Of a stretch of DNA of 13,577 nucleotides, positions 7,289 to 13,577 are shown piece after piece. The translations under genes and the position numbers were made by a program. A model generated the notes under the pieces. That model had not been told where the DNA came from. It searched no databases and was given only the letters and a program-made list of their open reading frames with translations. The stretch is from Coemansia sp. RSA 1804 (Eukaryota; Kickxellomycota; Kickxellomycetes; Kickxellales; Kickxellaceae), in NCBI GenBank assembly GCA_027578815.1, contig JANBTH010000623.1, forward strand, positions 1-13,577, given 5' to 3'. Each line of letters starts with the position of its first letter. Position 1 is the stretch's first letter.

Positions 7289-7388
7289 TCCGAAAACCCG
7301 GATTTGAACCAGGGACCTAGAGATTACAACGCAGGCCTTCAAGGCCAAGCCACTACAGTCTCCCGCTCTACCGCTGAGCTATTTTCGG
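7289..7388 (-). tRNA. tRNA-Tyr (GTA) with 28-nt intron
   Basis: The acceptor arm CCGAAAA (7388-7382) pairs with TTTTCGG (7296-7290), discriminator A at 7289. The C1-G72 pair is a tyrosine identity element in eukaryotes. The D stem is GCTC/GAGC. The anticodon stem is GGAGA/TCTCT (one G-T pair) and the anticodon GTA is at 7356-7354. The T arm is CCTGG-TTCAAAT-CCGGG. The gene is 28 bases too long at the canonical place, directly after position 37, so the intron is 7352-7325. Nuclear tRNA-Tyr genes normally contain an intron here. Confidence 0.95.
7325..7352 (-). other. Intron of tRNA-Tyr with internal palindrome
   Basis: A 28-base insertion between anticodon-loop positions 37 and 38. It contains the 13-base palindrome GGCCTTGAAGGCC (7346-7334), which would fold into a short hairpin and extend the anticodon stem region in the precursor. 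Confidence 0.85.
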
Positions 7389-8038
7389 ATTTTCATGATT
7401 TCCGAGTAACAATCGTAGTCTTCTTTGATGATAATAACATATTTTACTGCTACGACGGTGTTGCTATTACTCTTTTGCTTTACTCCTTTGGCGTTACTAG
7501 CCAATGTAAATCTAAATTACTTTAGCCATTAAGCATATTTAAGTGTAATTGCATTATTTCTCATGTTGCGCTTTGAATGCATACTGATTGTATTTTCTAC
7601 ATCGTAAGCTAAGCTTTTTAACAACCAACCTTTCTCACTGAAATTCAGCTTAGTAGAATAATACATCACACTGAAAACAGAAAAAAGCCAATCACTTAAA
7701 ACTTTTCAATACTGAGCAGTCCAGAAAAGAATATATTCAACTGGCTTTTCTAGTCGCACTTATACAATTTGATATTAATTGCTGTCAATTAAACAAATTG
7801 AGTATTGTCCATCCGACTGTTTCCAGATTTCCCAATACCCAGTGATTATACAGAAAAACATACAATTAAATTCCATTTTCAATTAAACGGGTGTCCAGTC
7901 ATGTAATTAATTAACATTTAAATATAGCCTACCATAGCACTCAATGTATAAAAGACAACTATGCTGTTGCATACCTACATTTTCTTTCATTTGATAGGCA
8001 GATTTCCATTATCAATTTTAATATACAATTTATTTAAC
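7389..8038. other. AT-rich spacer, no gene seen before the zinc-knuckle frame
   Basis: About 650 bases, clearly richer in A and T than the coding parts of the window. The right end carries a TATA box (7947). No RNA gene, repeat family or long frame was recognised. Confidence 0.5.
7947..7954 (+). promoter_or_regulatory. TATA box of the zinc-knuckle frame
   Basis: TATAAAAG, 92 bases upstream of the ATG at 8039. An ATG at 7961 is only 7 bases downstream of this box, too close to be in the transcript, which supports the later ATG as start. Confidence 0.5.
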
Positions 8039-8209
8039 ATGTCAAGAGTAGCAAATAAGGGCCCAACACCAGTATGCCAAAGGTGTGGTAGAGGTCATTC
8101 AACTCAAAAATGCAATCTCACTAGAGAGCAGGCAAAGAAACAGAGAGAAATTCAAAGTTATTTAACAGACGAAACTAATGATTACCCATTAACTGACAAC
8201 AGCCAGTGA
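8039..8209 (+). CDS. Possible 56-residue zinc-knuckle protein
   Basis: The frame encodes a short protein with one CCHC-type zinc knuckle: CQRCGRGHSTQKC at residues 14-26, spacing C-x2-C-x3-H-x4-C. That is one residue shorter between the second Cys and the His than the usual C-x2-C-x4-H-x4-C. A basic, Gln-rich helix-like stretch follows (REQAKKQRE), then an acidic tail. Zinc knuckles bind single-stranded RNA or DNA, or serve in splicing-related proteins such as the ZCCHC10 and SREK1IP1 type; membership in either is not shown. The gene has a good TATA box and sits between tRNA-Tyr and tRNA-Ile in AT-rich DNA. It could also be one exon of a longer gene, since GTAAGA follows the stop at 8219-8224, or a remnant of a retroelement Gag; no other part of such an element was seen. 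Confidence 0.5.
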   Translation: MSRVANKGPTPVCQRCGRGHSTQKCNLTREQAKKQREIQSYLTDETNDYPLTDNSQ

Positions 8210-8446
8210 TACGGGCAAAGTAAGATAACAATAGAATTGGCATAGCAATTAATACAGTGGCGCTCTTAGAACCATGAAGAAAGCAAAAAGATAATCATTC
8301 AACTGGAAAAGCCGAATTGGACAGCTTCATTTCAACGCGTAATGTTTACACTAGCACTTTAAAAGATTACAAGTAAAAATTATCAAGTGCCATAGGAAAA
8401 AAAGAAACACGCTGCACTCTGCTCTTCGGCAGAATCAGAAGATGGC

Positions 8447-8452
8447 AAAAAA
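8447..8452 (-). terminator. RNA polymerase III terminator of tRNA-Ile
   Basis: Six T residues on the minus strand, starting three bases after the mature tRNA 3' end. Confidence 0.8.
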
Positions 8453-8455
8453 TGT

Positions 8456-8530
8456 TGCTCACTACAGGGGTCGAACCTGTGACCTACGCGTTATTAGCAC
8501 GTCGCTCTAAACCGACTGAGCTAAGCGAGC
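8456..8530 (-). tRNA. tRNA-Ile (AAT)
   Basis: The acceptor arm GCTCGCT (8530-8524) pairs with AGTGAGC (8463-8457, one G-T pair), discriminator A at 8456. The D stem is GCTC/GAGC and the anticodon stem ACGTG/CGCGT, with loop CTAATAA and anticodon AAT at 8495-8493. The T arm is ACAGG-TTCGACC-CCTGT. There is no intron. The first anticodon A would be changed to inosine to read ATT and ATC. Confidence 0.96.
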
Positions 8531-8531
8531 C

Positions 8532-8573
8532 TCACGTGACCTCTCTGATCTGGGTGGACCAGCATCTGATCTG
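8532..8573. promoter_or_regulatory. E-box palindrome and paired direct repeats in the tRNA-Ile 5' flank
   Basis: TCACGTGA (8532-8539) begins two bases upstream of the tRNA-Ile gene. It contains CACGTG, the site of basic helix-loop-helix factors such as Cbf1. TCTGATCTG follows twice (8544-8552 and 8565-8573), 21 bases apart, or about two turns of the helix. Function is unknown. Confidence 0.35.
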
Positions 8574-8623
8574 ACCCGTGGTGTCTTCTGTTTTTGAGTC
8601 TTTAGAGCATGTACGGTTTTGTT

Positions 8624-8675
8624 GCATAATAAAAACAACAGCCTTTAACGGTGGAAAATGTTTGTTGTTTTATGC
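8624..8675. repeat. Imperfect hairpin A
   Basis: The left arm (8624-8640) pairs with TGTTGTTTTATGC (8663-8675) over 13 base pairs, leaving four unpaired bases in the left arm. The loop is 22 bases. Confidence 0.55.
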
Positions 8676-8689
8676 TAGAAACGACTAGT

Positions 8690-8727
8690 AGCCTGCTCTA
8701 GCTTTTGTCCAGTCTAGAGCGCAGGCT
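8690..8727. repeat. Near-perfect hairpin B
   Basis: AGCCTGC (8690-8696) pairs with GCAGGCT (8721-8727) and TCTAG (8697-8701) with CTAGA (8714-8718). There is one 2-base bulge and a 12-base loop. It follows hairpin A by 14 bases. Confidence 0.7.
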
Positions 8728-8818
8728 TCTTTACCAAAGCCCGCTGCCTCTTTAGAAACATTCAATAGCCGCTGAAACACATAAAGGGTTTATTACCAGA
8801 GAAAACCTTTCACATTAC

Positions 8819-8824
8819 TTTATT
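8819..8824 (-). terminator. Poly(A) signal of the ABC transporter gene
   Basis: The minus strand reads AATAAA 27 bases after the stop codon at 8851. Confidence 0.6.
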
Positions 8825-8850
8825 CCAAGTAAAAAGCTACTCCTTTTTTG

Positions 8851-11800
8851 TTAAAACTCGTTTGCCTTGACCAGCTCTGCAAAGTACCCACCCTTTTCAA
8901 GCAGCTCACTGGGTGGCCCAACCTCAACGACTCTTCCATTATCCAAGACAACTATTCTGTCGCTGCCCATGATGGTCTTCAGCCGATGGGCAATTGTCAG
9001 CACTGTGCAGTCCTTGAACTCAGAGCGGATAAGCTTCTGCATGCTCTGGTCTGACTCTTGGTCTACGCTTGCTGTTGCTTCATCCAGCACAATGATCTTG
9101 CGGTTGCGCATCAGCAGTCTGCAAAGCCCTACAAGCTGTTTCTGTCCACTGCTAAGATTGTTGTCCACATATTGGTTCAAACCGTAGGGCTCTGTTTCCT
9201 CAATGTACTCCTTGTATAGCCTAGGCTTTCTAACAAACAAGTACAGGAATGCACGCATAGCCCATCCAGAACTGTCCCACTTTTTGTTCCATCTGTCAAT
9301 ATCCTTTAGCACACTGTCATGTTTACCATTTACTATTATCTTTTCATCTTTGGTCATATTGCGGTCATACTTTGGCTTCACAAGCTCATCTATTCCGGAC
9401 TTTAGAATAGCAGACCACATGTCCTCAACAGAATACTTGACAAGAGGATCCAGATTCTGCCTGTAGCTTCCACTAAACAGCGTTGGATCCTGTGGAATAA
9501 TTCCAAGCTTTGCACGCACATCTCTTCTGTTCATGGAAAGTGTGTCATGCCCATCAATCAATATGGATCCATTGCACATGCCCTTGTCAACCAGCTGGAA
9601 CAAGGAACGAGCAAGTGATGTCTTTCCAGCACCTGTGCGACCAACAATTCCGATTTTTTCTCTAGGATTGATGGTGAGGTTGATATTCTTTAAAACATAA
9701 TCCAAGTCCTGGTGGTATTTCATGCTAAAGTTTTTAAACTCAATTTTACCATTTGATGGCCAGTTCTTCTCTGGTATCAGTGCATTATCTTCAACAAGGA
9801 TTTCACGCTCTAGACTGGTGTGCTCTCTAAACTTGTTGAACTGAGTTTTAAATGCTAGCAGATGGCCTGACATCTTTAATGTGTTTTCAACACAAATAAT
9901 TAATTGATTAGCCAATTCAGAGAACACCATGAATTCAACAGATGATATATTGTTTCCAAACATTGGGCCCTGCAATACCATTACTATATTGATTGCTGCA
10001 TTCGAGATGTTTAAAACCAACTTTAGAACAAACGTTGATAAATCTCCAAGTAAGGATATTGGAGTGTTAATCTGCTGTTTCTTATTTTTCTCCTTTACAT
10101 ACTTTGACGTAAAATGCTTTTCAGCATTGAATACACGAATAATCTGCTTTCCGTCTGCGATGGTATTTTCTACCTTTTGTTCATCCATGCAAACTTTATC
10201 GTATATACCTTTAATAGACGCTCTTGCAGGAGTTACAAATGTATTTCTTTTAGATGTTACCCATAAAAGCACAGGAACAAGAGTCAGCAGTTGTGGAGAA
10301 AATTTTCCAATTTGATATATTGATAGCCACGCCCTTGCATTCTGGGAGGTTGCAACTATCAATAAAGGAAATACACTGTTTGCAATAGCGCTTATACTCT
10401 TGTTATATGCATAAGATATCTTTTGTCTTGTTGTGCTGTCAAAGTATGCTATAGGCGCATGGATTATGCTGTCAACAAACAAGTTTGTGAGTTTAGATCT
10501 CAAAAGCCTTTTTAAAGCCGTATGTGCACCATAGTTTTCAAGCACTGATATAAAATGTTGTAGAATACTCTCAAGCATACATACTAGCAAGTAATCTAGC
10601 ATTCCTTTGTTGCTTTGAGCTTTTGTGGTATGGTTCGCTGTTAAGGCAGCCATTTTATATCTATTGAAAACATACAGAATTGCTGGTGATAGAACTGCAG
10701 AAACTCCATATATTGTCAGCGCTGGAAATCCGCACAGCCTTATAGCATACAGCAGCGTTTCCCAGGTACCATACGTTTTTCTCTTAAAGTCAAAGTTATT
10801 ATTCTCATTGCTACTTTCACTACCGACCTTATTGATCTCCAGGGTTGGTAATTCTTTGCTGAACTCGCTCCTTGATAAATATTTTTTTTTATTATTTTCT
10901 GTTTCCACAAGAGTCGGAATCTTCTTTGGTATTGAAGATGTATTCACAGACTTTGGTTGGTATTTCTGTGGTTCCTGTTTTAGTGCAACTGCATCCTTAT
11001 CTTTTTCAAGCTGTAATACTGTGTTGAAATATGGTAGCAGTCTGTTATCATGCAGTGACATTATACGTATCTTGCCTGATAATATCCCGGTGTCCATTAT
11101 TACATGGTTGAGGAGATGGCGCATCACAAGTGCATCAACTGCCGAAAGTGGGTCATCCAGAATGTATATATCCGCCCTTGAGTACACTGCACGTGCGAGA
11201 GCTAGTCGTGTCTTTTGTCCGCCTGAAATATTCATTCCACGTTCACCAATCCTTGTCCTATCACCATCTTTCCAATTAGCAATGTCTTCTGAAAGTGCAC
11301 ATGAAAACACAACCTTGTTGTAGAACTCCTCATCATAATCACAACCAAACAAAATGTTTTCACGCAAAGTTCCACTCATAATCCATGGCTTTTGCTCAAC
11401 CAGTGCAATAGAGCCAACAACAGCACCTGTGCCCTTGGTCATTTCAACCTCACCGCATATGGACATTAATAGAGACGATTTACCAGATCCCGTTTTTCCA
11501 ACAACAGCGACAAGGTCGCCTGAATTGGCCTCAAAACTAACATTCTTGACCACCGGTTTGTTTTTGGTCCAAGAAAACTCACCCACTTTCACACTAACAG
11601 TAGGTGATAGTTGACCTTTTTGTCGAGCAAAGCCATCCAAATGTTCTTTTTCTGCTGTCAAGGAGTTGCATCTCAGAGTGTTGACATAGCCATCCCTCAG
11701 TGCCTGCTCAATAGCGTAGACTGTTTCAACAACAGAACGCAAAAAAGACATATTAGATACCAAGTCATTAAAATTATGTTGCATTGTGTCCGTTTGTCTT

Positions 11801-13197
11801 TTAACTTGAAGCATGGTTGCCATTGAAACCAATGTTGCTGAGTCTGAATTAGAATTTATAAATGCAAATAGCATCAAGTATGCAGCTGCTTGGCTTGATA
11901 TCTTCTCAAAGATGCTAACTAAAATCCAAGCACTTTTGGCAATTGGTGCATACCATACTCTATGTCTCTTAGCTTTTATACCCTTCCAATGTGTTTGAAG
12001 CTTTGAATCTGTAAACATTCTTTCCCAGCCAAACATTTTTATAGATTTTATGTTATGGAATATTTCGTCAACTATATTGTCATAATAGTCTATACGTGAA
12101 TCAGAGTGCCATACATATTCCGGACCAATGGCTTCTGTGAGGACAAACCTGAGCAACATGGGCACACAATACACAGCCAAAGAAATAAAAGCCGGCCAGC
12201 CAATGGTACTATACAGGTATGTCCATTGGAATATAGCATTTGCGAATGCTGAGAATATTGAAAACATTGTTTTCAAACCTTCTACCAAATTATCAACTAT
12301 ATCCTTTGCCTCATGTATGCGATGGTTGTTCCGGAGACCATCGTTTAAAAGCGGTAGACGAAATAGCGTCAACTTGAGTGCATCAGCAACTCTGGTTGTT
12401 TCTGTGTGCACAAAAGATTCAATACGTTCAGGTTGTTCTAACAGAACTGACAGGACAAACACAAGCACTATATGATAGCAAGTGCTATACCAGCTGTACT
12501 CCAACGGTGCTTCAAAAAAGTAAAGTACACGACTGCTGGAATAAGAATATAAAGTGCTTAGTGTATTAACAAATAAAGTAAGTGCAAGTAGTGGAAACAT
12601 CGGTTGCCATATCATCCCGAATATTGCTCTTAGAAGAAACATTCGCTCATTTACATTATATTTAAAATCTTCAAGTGCCGATTCCAATAGCATGCGTTTG
12701 GGAAGAGCTTCAATGTCGCTTAGCACAATATTGCGCATCCTCTGTATGCCAATCAAACGAAGCTCCTTTGTGTAGAGCAACATCTCTTTAATATCTTTTA
12801 GCATTTGTAGACCCTTATCCCCAAGGCGTGTACAGAGTAAATACGCATGTATTGCAGCAACAAGTAAATTAAGCCAATAAGTAGAATTACTGTTGCTTAT
12901 AGCTCTAAATACACCAACTGCGTTGACCAGTTGAAACAGACGACTCTCTTCAACATACATATCAAACAGTGGAAGAACAGCAATTGACAACGGATAATGA
13001 ATATCCGATAAACCAGGACACGAGTAGGATGATAGCGCTCCTAACAGTCCATAGCAACCCAGGGTAGCCATGTTTCTTGAGAAAAGCTTGCTTGTTCTCT
13101 TGCACGTGGCGACAATGAAAATTGCATACAGAGCCAGCCAGACATCAAACAGGGGGTATGCTGCGTCATACCCCAGTTCAAATATTGAAATGGTCAT
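8851..13197 (-). CDS. ABCC/MRP-type full ABC transporter
   Basis: This gene encodes 1,448 residues from the ATG at 13197 and is an ATP-driven exporter, probably of conjugated or organic anions across the vacuolar or plasma membrane. Residues 1-140 hold several hydrophobic segments like the TMD0 of long MRPs. TMD1 spans about 190-490 and includes the family motif IKMFGWE (386-392). NBD1 has Walker A GKTGSGKS (567-574), Gln602, ISGGQ (657-661), Walker B ending LDDP (680-683) and His716. An Asp in place of the catalytic Glu is normal for NBD1 of this family. A Lys/Asn-rich linker (about 735-805) leads to TMD2 (about 810-1120). NBD2 has GRTGAGKT (1186-1193), Gln1236, LSSGQ (1348-1352), LDE with Glu1373 and His1404. 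NBD2 has about 50 extra residues before its signature. The frame also reads upstream to 13235, next to a likely 3' splice site, so the true N-terminus may lie in an earlier exon. Codons are more A/T-ending than in the lysozyme gene. Substrate is unknown. Confidence 0.9.
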   Translation of the reverse strand: MTISIFELGYDAAYPLFDVWLALYAIFIVATCKRTSKLFSRNMATLGCYGLLGALSSYSCPGLSDIHYPLSIAVLPLFDMYVEESRLFQLVNAVGVFRAISNSNSTYWLNLLVAAIHAYLLCTRLGDKGLQMLKDIKEMLLYTKELRLIGIQRMRNIVLSDIEALPKRMLLESALEDFKYNVNERMFLLRAIFGMIWQPMFPLLALTLFVNTLSTLYSYSSSRVLYFFEAPLEYSWYSTCYHIVLVFVLSVLLEQPERIESFVHTETTRVADALKLTLFRLPLLNDGLRNNHRIHEAKDIVDNLVEGLKTMFSIFSAFANAIFQWTYLYSTIGWPAFISLAVYCVPMLLRFVLTEAIGPEYVWHSDSRIDYYDNIVDEIFHNIKSIKMFGWERMFTDSKLQTHWKGIKAKRHRVWYAPIAKSAWILVSIFEKISSQAAAYLMLFAFINSNSDSATLVSMATMLQVKRQTDTMQHNFNDLVSNMSFLRSVVETVYAIEQALRDGYVNTLRCNSLTAEKEHLDGFARQKGQLSPTVSVKVGEFSWTKNKPVVKNVSFEANSGDLVAVVGKTGSGKSSLLMSICGEVEMTKGTGAVVGSIALVEQKPWIMSGTLRENILFGCDYDEEFYNKVVFSCALSEDIANWKDGDRTRIGERGMNISGGQKTRLALARAVYSRADIYILDDPLSAVDALVMRHLLNHVIMDTGILSGKIRIMSLHDNRLLPYFNTVLQLEKDKDAVALKQEPQKYQPKSVNTSSIPKKIPTLVETENNKKKYLSRSEFSKELPTLEINKVGSESSNENNNFDFKRKTYGTWETLLYAIRLCGFPALTIYGVSAVLSPAILYVFNRYKMAALTANHTTKAQSNKGMLDYLLVCMLESILQHFISVLENYGAHTALKRLLRSKLTNLFVDSIIHAPIAYFDSTTRQKISYAYNKSISAIANSVFPLLIVATSQNARAWLSIYQIGKFSPQLLTLVPVLLWVTSKRNTFVTPARASIKGIYDKVCMDEQKVENTIADGKQIIRVFNAEKHFTSKYVKEKNKKQQINTPISLLGDLSTFVLKLVLNISNAAINIVMVLQGPMFGNNISSVEFMVFSELANQLIICVENTLKMSGHLLAFKTQFNKFREHTSLEREILVEDNALIPEKNWPSNGKIEFKNFSMKYHQDLDYVLKNINLTINPREKIGIVGRTGAGKTSLARSLFQLVDKGMCNGSILIDGHDTLSMNRRDVRAKLGIIPQDPTLFSGSYRQNLDPLVKYSVEDMWSAILKSGIDELVKPKYDRNMTKDEKIIVNGKHDSVLKDIDRWNKKWDSSGWAMRAFLYLFVRKPRLYKEYIEETEPYGLNQYVDNNLSSGQKQLVGLCRLLMRNRKIIVLDEATASVDQESDQSMQKLIRSEFKDCTVLTIAHRLKTIMGSDRIVVLDNGRVVEVGPPSELLEKGGYFAELVKANEF

Positions 13198-13577
13198 TCC
13201 CAATGTTTGGTTTGCTCTGGGTCCACCTAAAAGACCTGAAAAAGGCAAGATACGGTATTATTGATTATAAAAAAGATAGGAAACTTGATTCTTGGTTTGA
13301 AGAAAGAGAAGCTCTAAAGAATAATTGATTTTAGGAGAATAGAGAAAAAGGAAAATGGGATGTTTTACTCGTTACATTAAACGTTCATGTCTTTACAGAA
13401 AGAAAACACCCTTTCCAGAAGCAAAAAAATTGAAGCTTTTTACAGTCATGTGTGAAACCAAATTTAATATTTAGGAGCAAAATTTACAAGTTCATCTTTT
13501 GTTTCTGATATCTGGACTGTTTAAAATTGACATCCGTGATATCAGTAAAGATGTAAGATCCAGAGTGGTATTTAAAT
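13198..13577. other. 5' region of the ABC gene: possible first intron or promoter
   Basis: AT-rich, with in-frame stop TAA at 13260-13258 on the minus strand, so the main exon cannot extend past it unspliced. No clear first exon or strong splice donor was found; GTAACG (13375-13370) and GTAAAG (13399-13394) are weak candidates. An 8-bp inverted repeat CTGATATC/GATATCAG lies at 13505-13512 and 13538-13545. Confidence 0.4.
13236..13249 (-). other. Probable 3' splice site upstream of the ABC exon
   Basis: The minus strand reads CTTGCCTTTTTCAG, a pyrimidine tract ending in CAG. An exon starting at 13235 would continue in frame through GLLGGPRANQTLG to the ATG at 13197. Long MRP proteins usually have such extra residues before the first membrane segment. 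Confidence 0.4.

Larger units (their letters stand above)
8531..8850. other. Spacer between tRNA-Ile and the ABC transporter gene
   Basis: About 320 bases. It holds a TCACGTGA palindrome, a pair of 9-bp direct repeats, two hairpins and the ABC gene's poly(A) signal, listed separately. No protein-coding gene is seen. Confidence 0.5.

Noticed and set aside
7421..7440. TGATGA similar to a box C of a C/D snoRNA
   Set aside because: No matching box D or terminal stem could be found at a suitable distance.
7961..8038. Upstream ATG extension of the zinc-knuckle frame
   Set aside because: The ATG is only 7 bases after the TATA box and so probably is not in the transcript.
7389..8450. Possible solo LTR or transposon remnant near tRNA genes
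   Set aside because: No terminal TG/CA inverted ends, target duplication or polymerase-like coding sequence was found; AT-richness alone is not enough.
10625..11323. Plus-strand frame of 232 codons inside the ABC gene
   Set aside because: Antisense shadow of the ABC transporter, whose motifs are unmistakable on the minus strand.

Overview
The window looks like nuclear DNA of a fungus, most likely an early-diverging zoosporic or zygomycete-type lineage such as the Kickxellales (Coemansia-like). This rests on nuclear-type tRNA genes (one tRNA-Tyr with an intron beside the anticodon), TATA boxes with short 5' leaders, CT-rich promoters, a secreted SH3-GH24 lysozyme of the type found in such fungi, and a full-size ABCC/MRP transporter. 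The species assignment is inference; no marker gene is present. The coding exons visible here are uninterrupted.

Positions 1-2572 hold two divergent, related genes for secreted proteins. The left one (minus strand, cut by the window edge) has a signal peptide, a four-cysteine SH3-like domain and a Gly/Ser/Asn linker, then a different C-terminal part that is mostly off the window. The right one (plus strand) is complete: signal peptide, the same SH3-like domain, a Gly/Ser linker and a GH24 lysozyme domain with its Glu/Asp/Thr residues. They share a 1.4 kb divergent promoter region with a TATA box at each end and an exact 13-bp motif repeated at 678 and 1455. Together they look like a small set of enzymes acting on bacterial cell walls.

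Positions 3121-6401 hold two tandem paralogues on the minus strand. Both are short type II membrane proteins with a DDD motif and a later ED motif, resembling GT31-type glycosyltransferases. They align over 182 residues without a gap, and six cysteines are conserved. The roughly 1.7 kb between them holds no convincing gene.

Positions 7129-8530 form an AT-rich tRNA region: tRNA-Glu(CTC) on plus, facing an intron-containing tRNA-Tyr(GTA) on minus, then a possible 56-residue zinc-knuckle protein on plus with its own TATA box, then tRNA-Ile(AAT) on minus. A perfect 10-bp hairpin lies between the two convergent tRNA genes, and two further hairpins lie between tRNA-Ile and the next gene.

Positions 8851-13197 (perhaps to 13235) on the minus strand encode an ABCC/MRP-type full transporter of about 1,450 residues with an N-terminal TMD0-like region, two complete nucleotide-binding domains and an unusually long insertion in the second. 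A probable 3' splice site just upstream suggests that a first exon is missing from the annotation or lies outside the window. No mobile element, CRISPR array or rRNA gene was seen.
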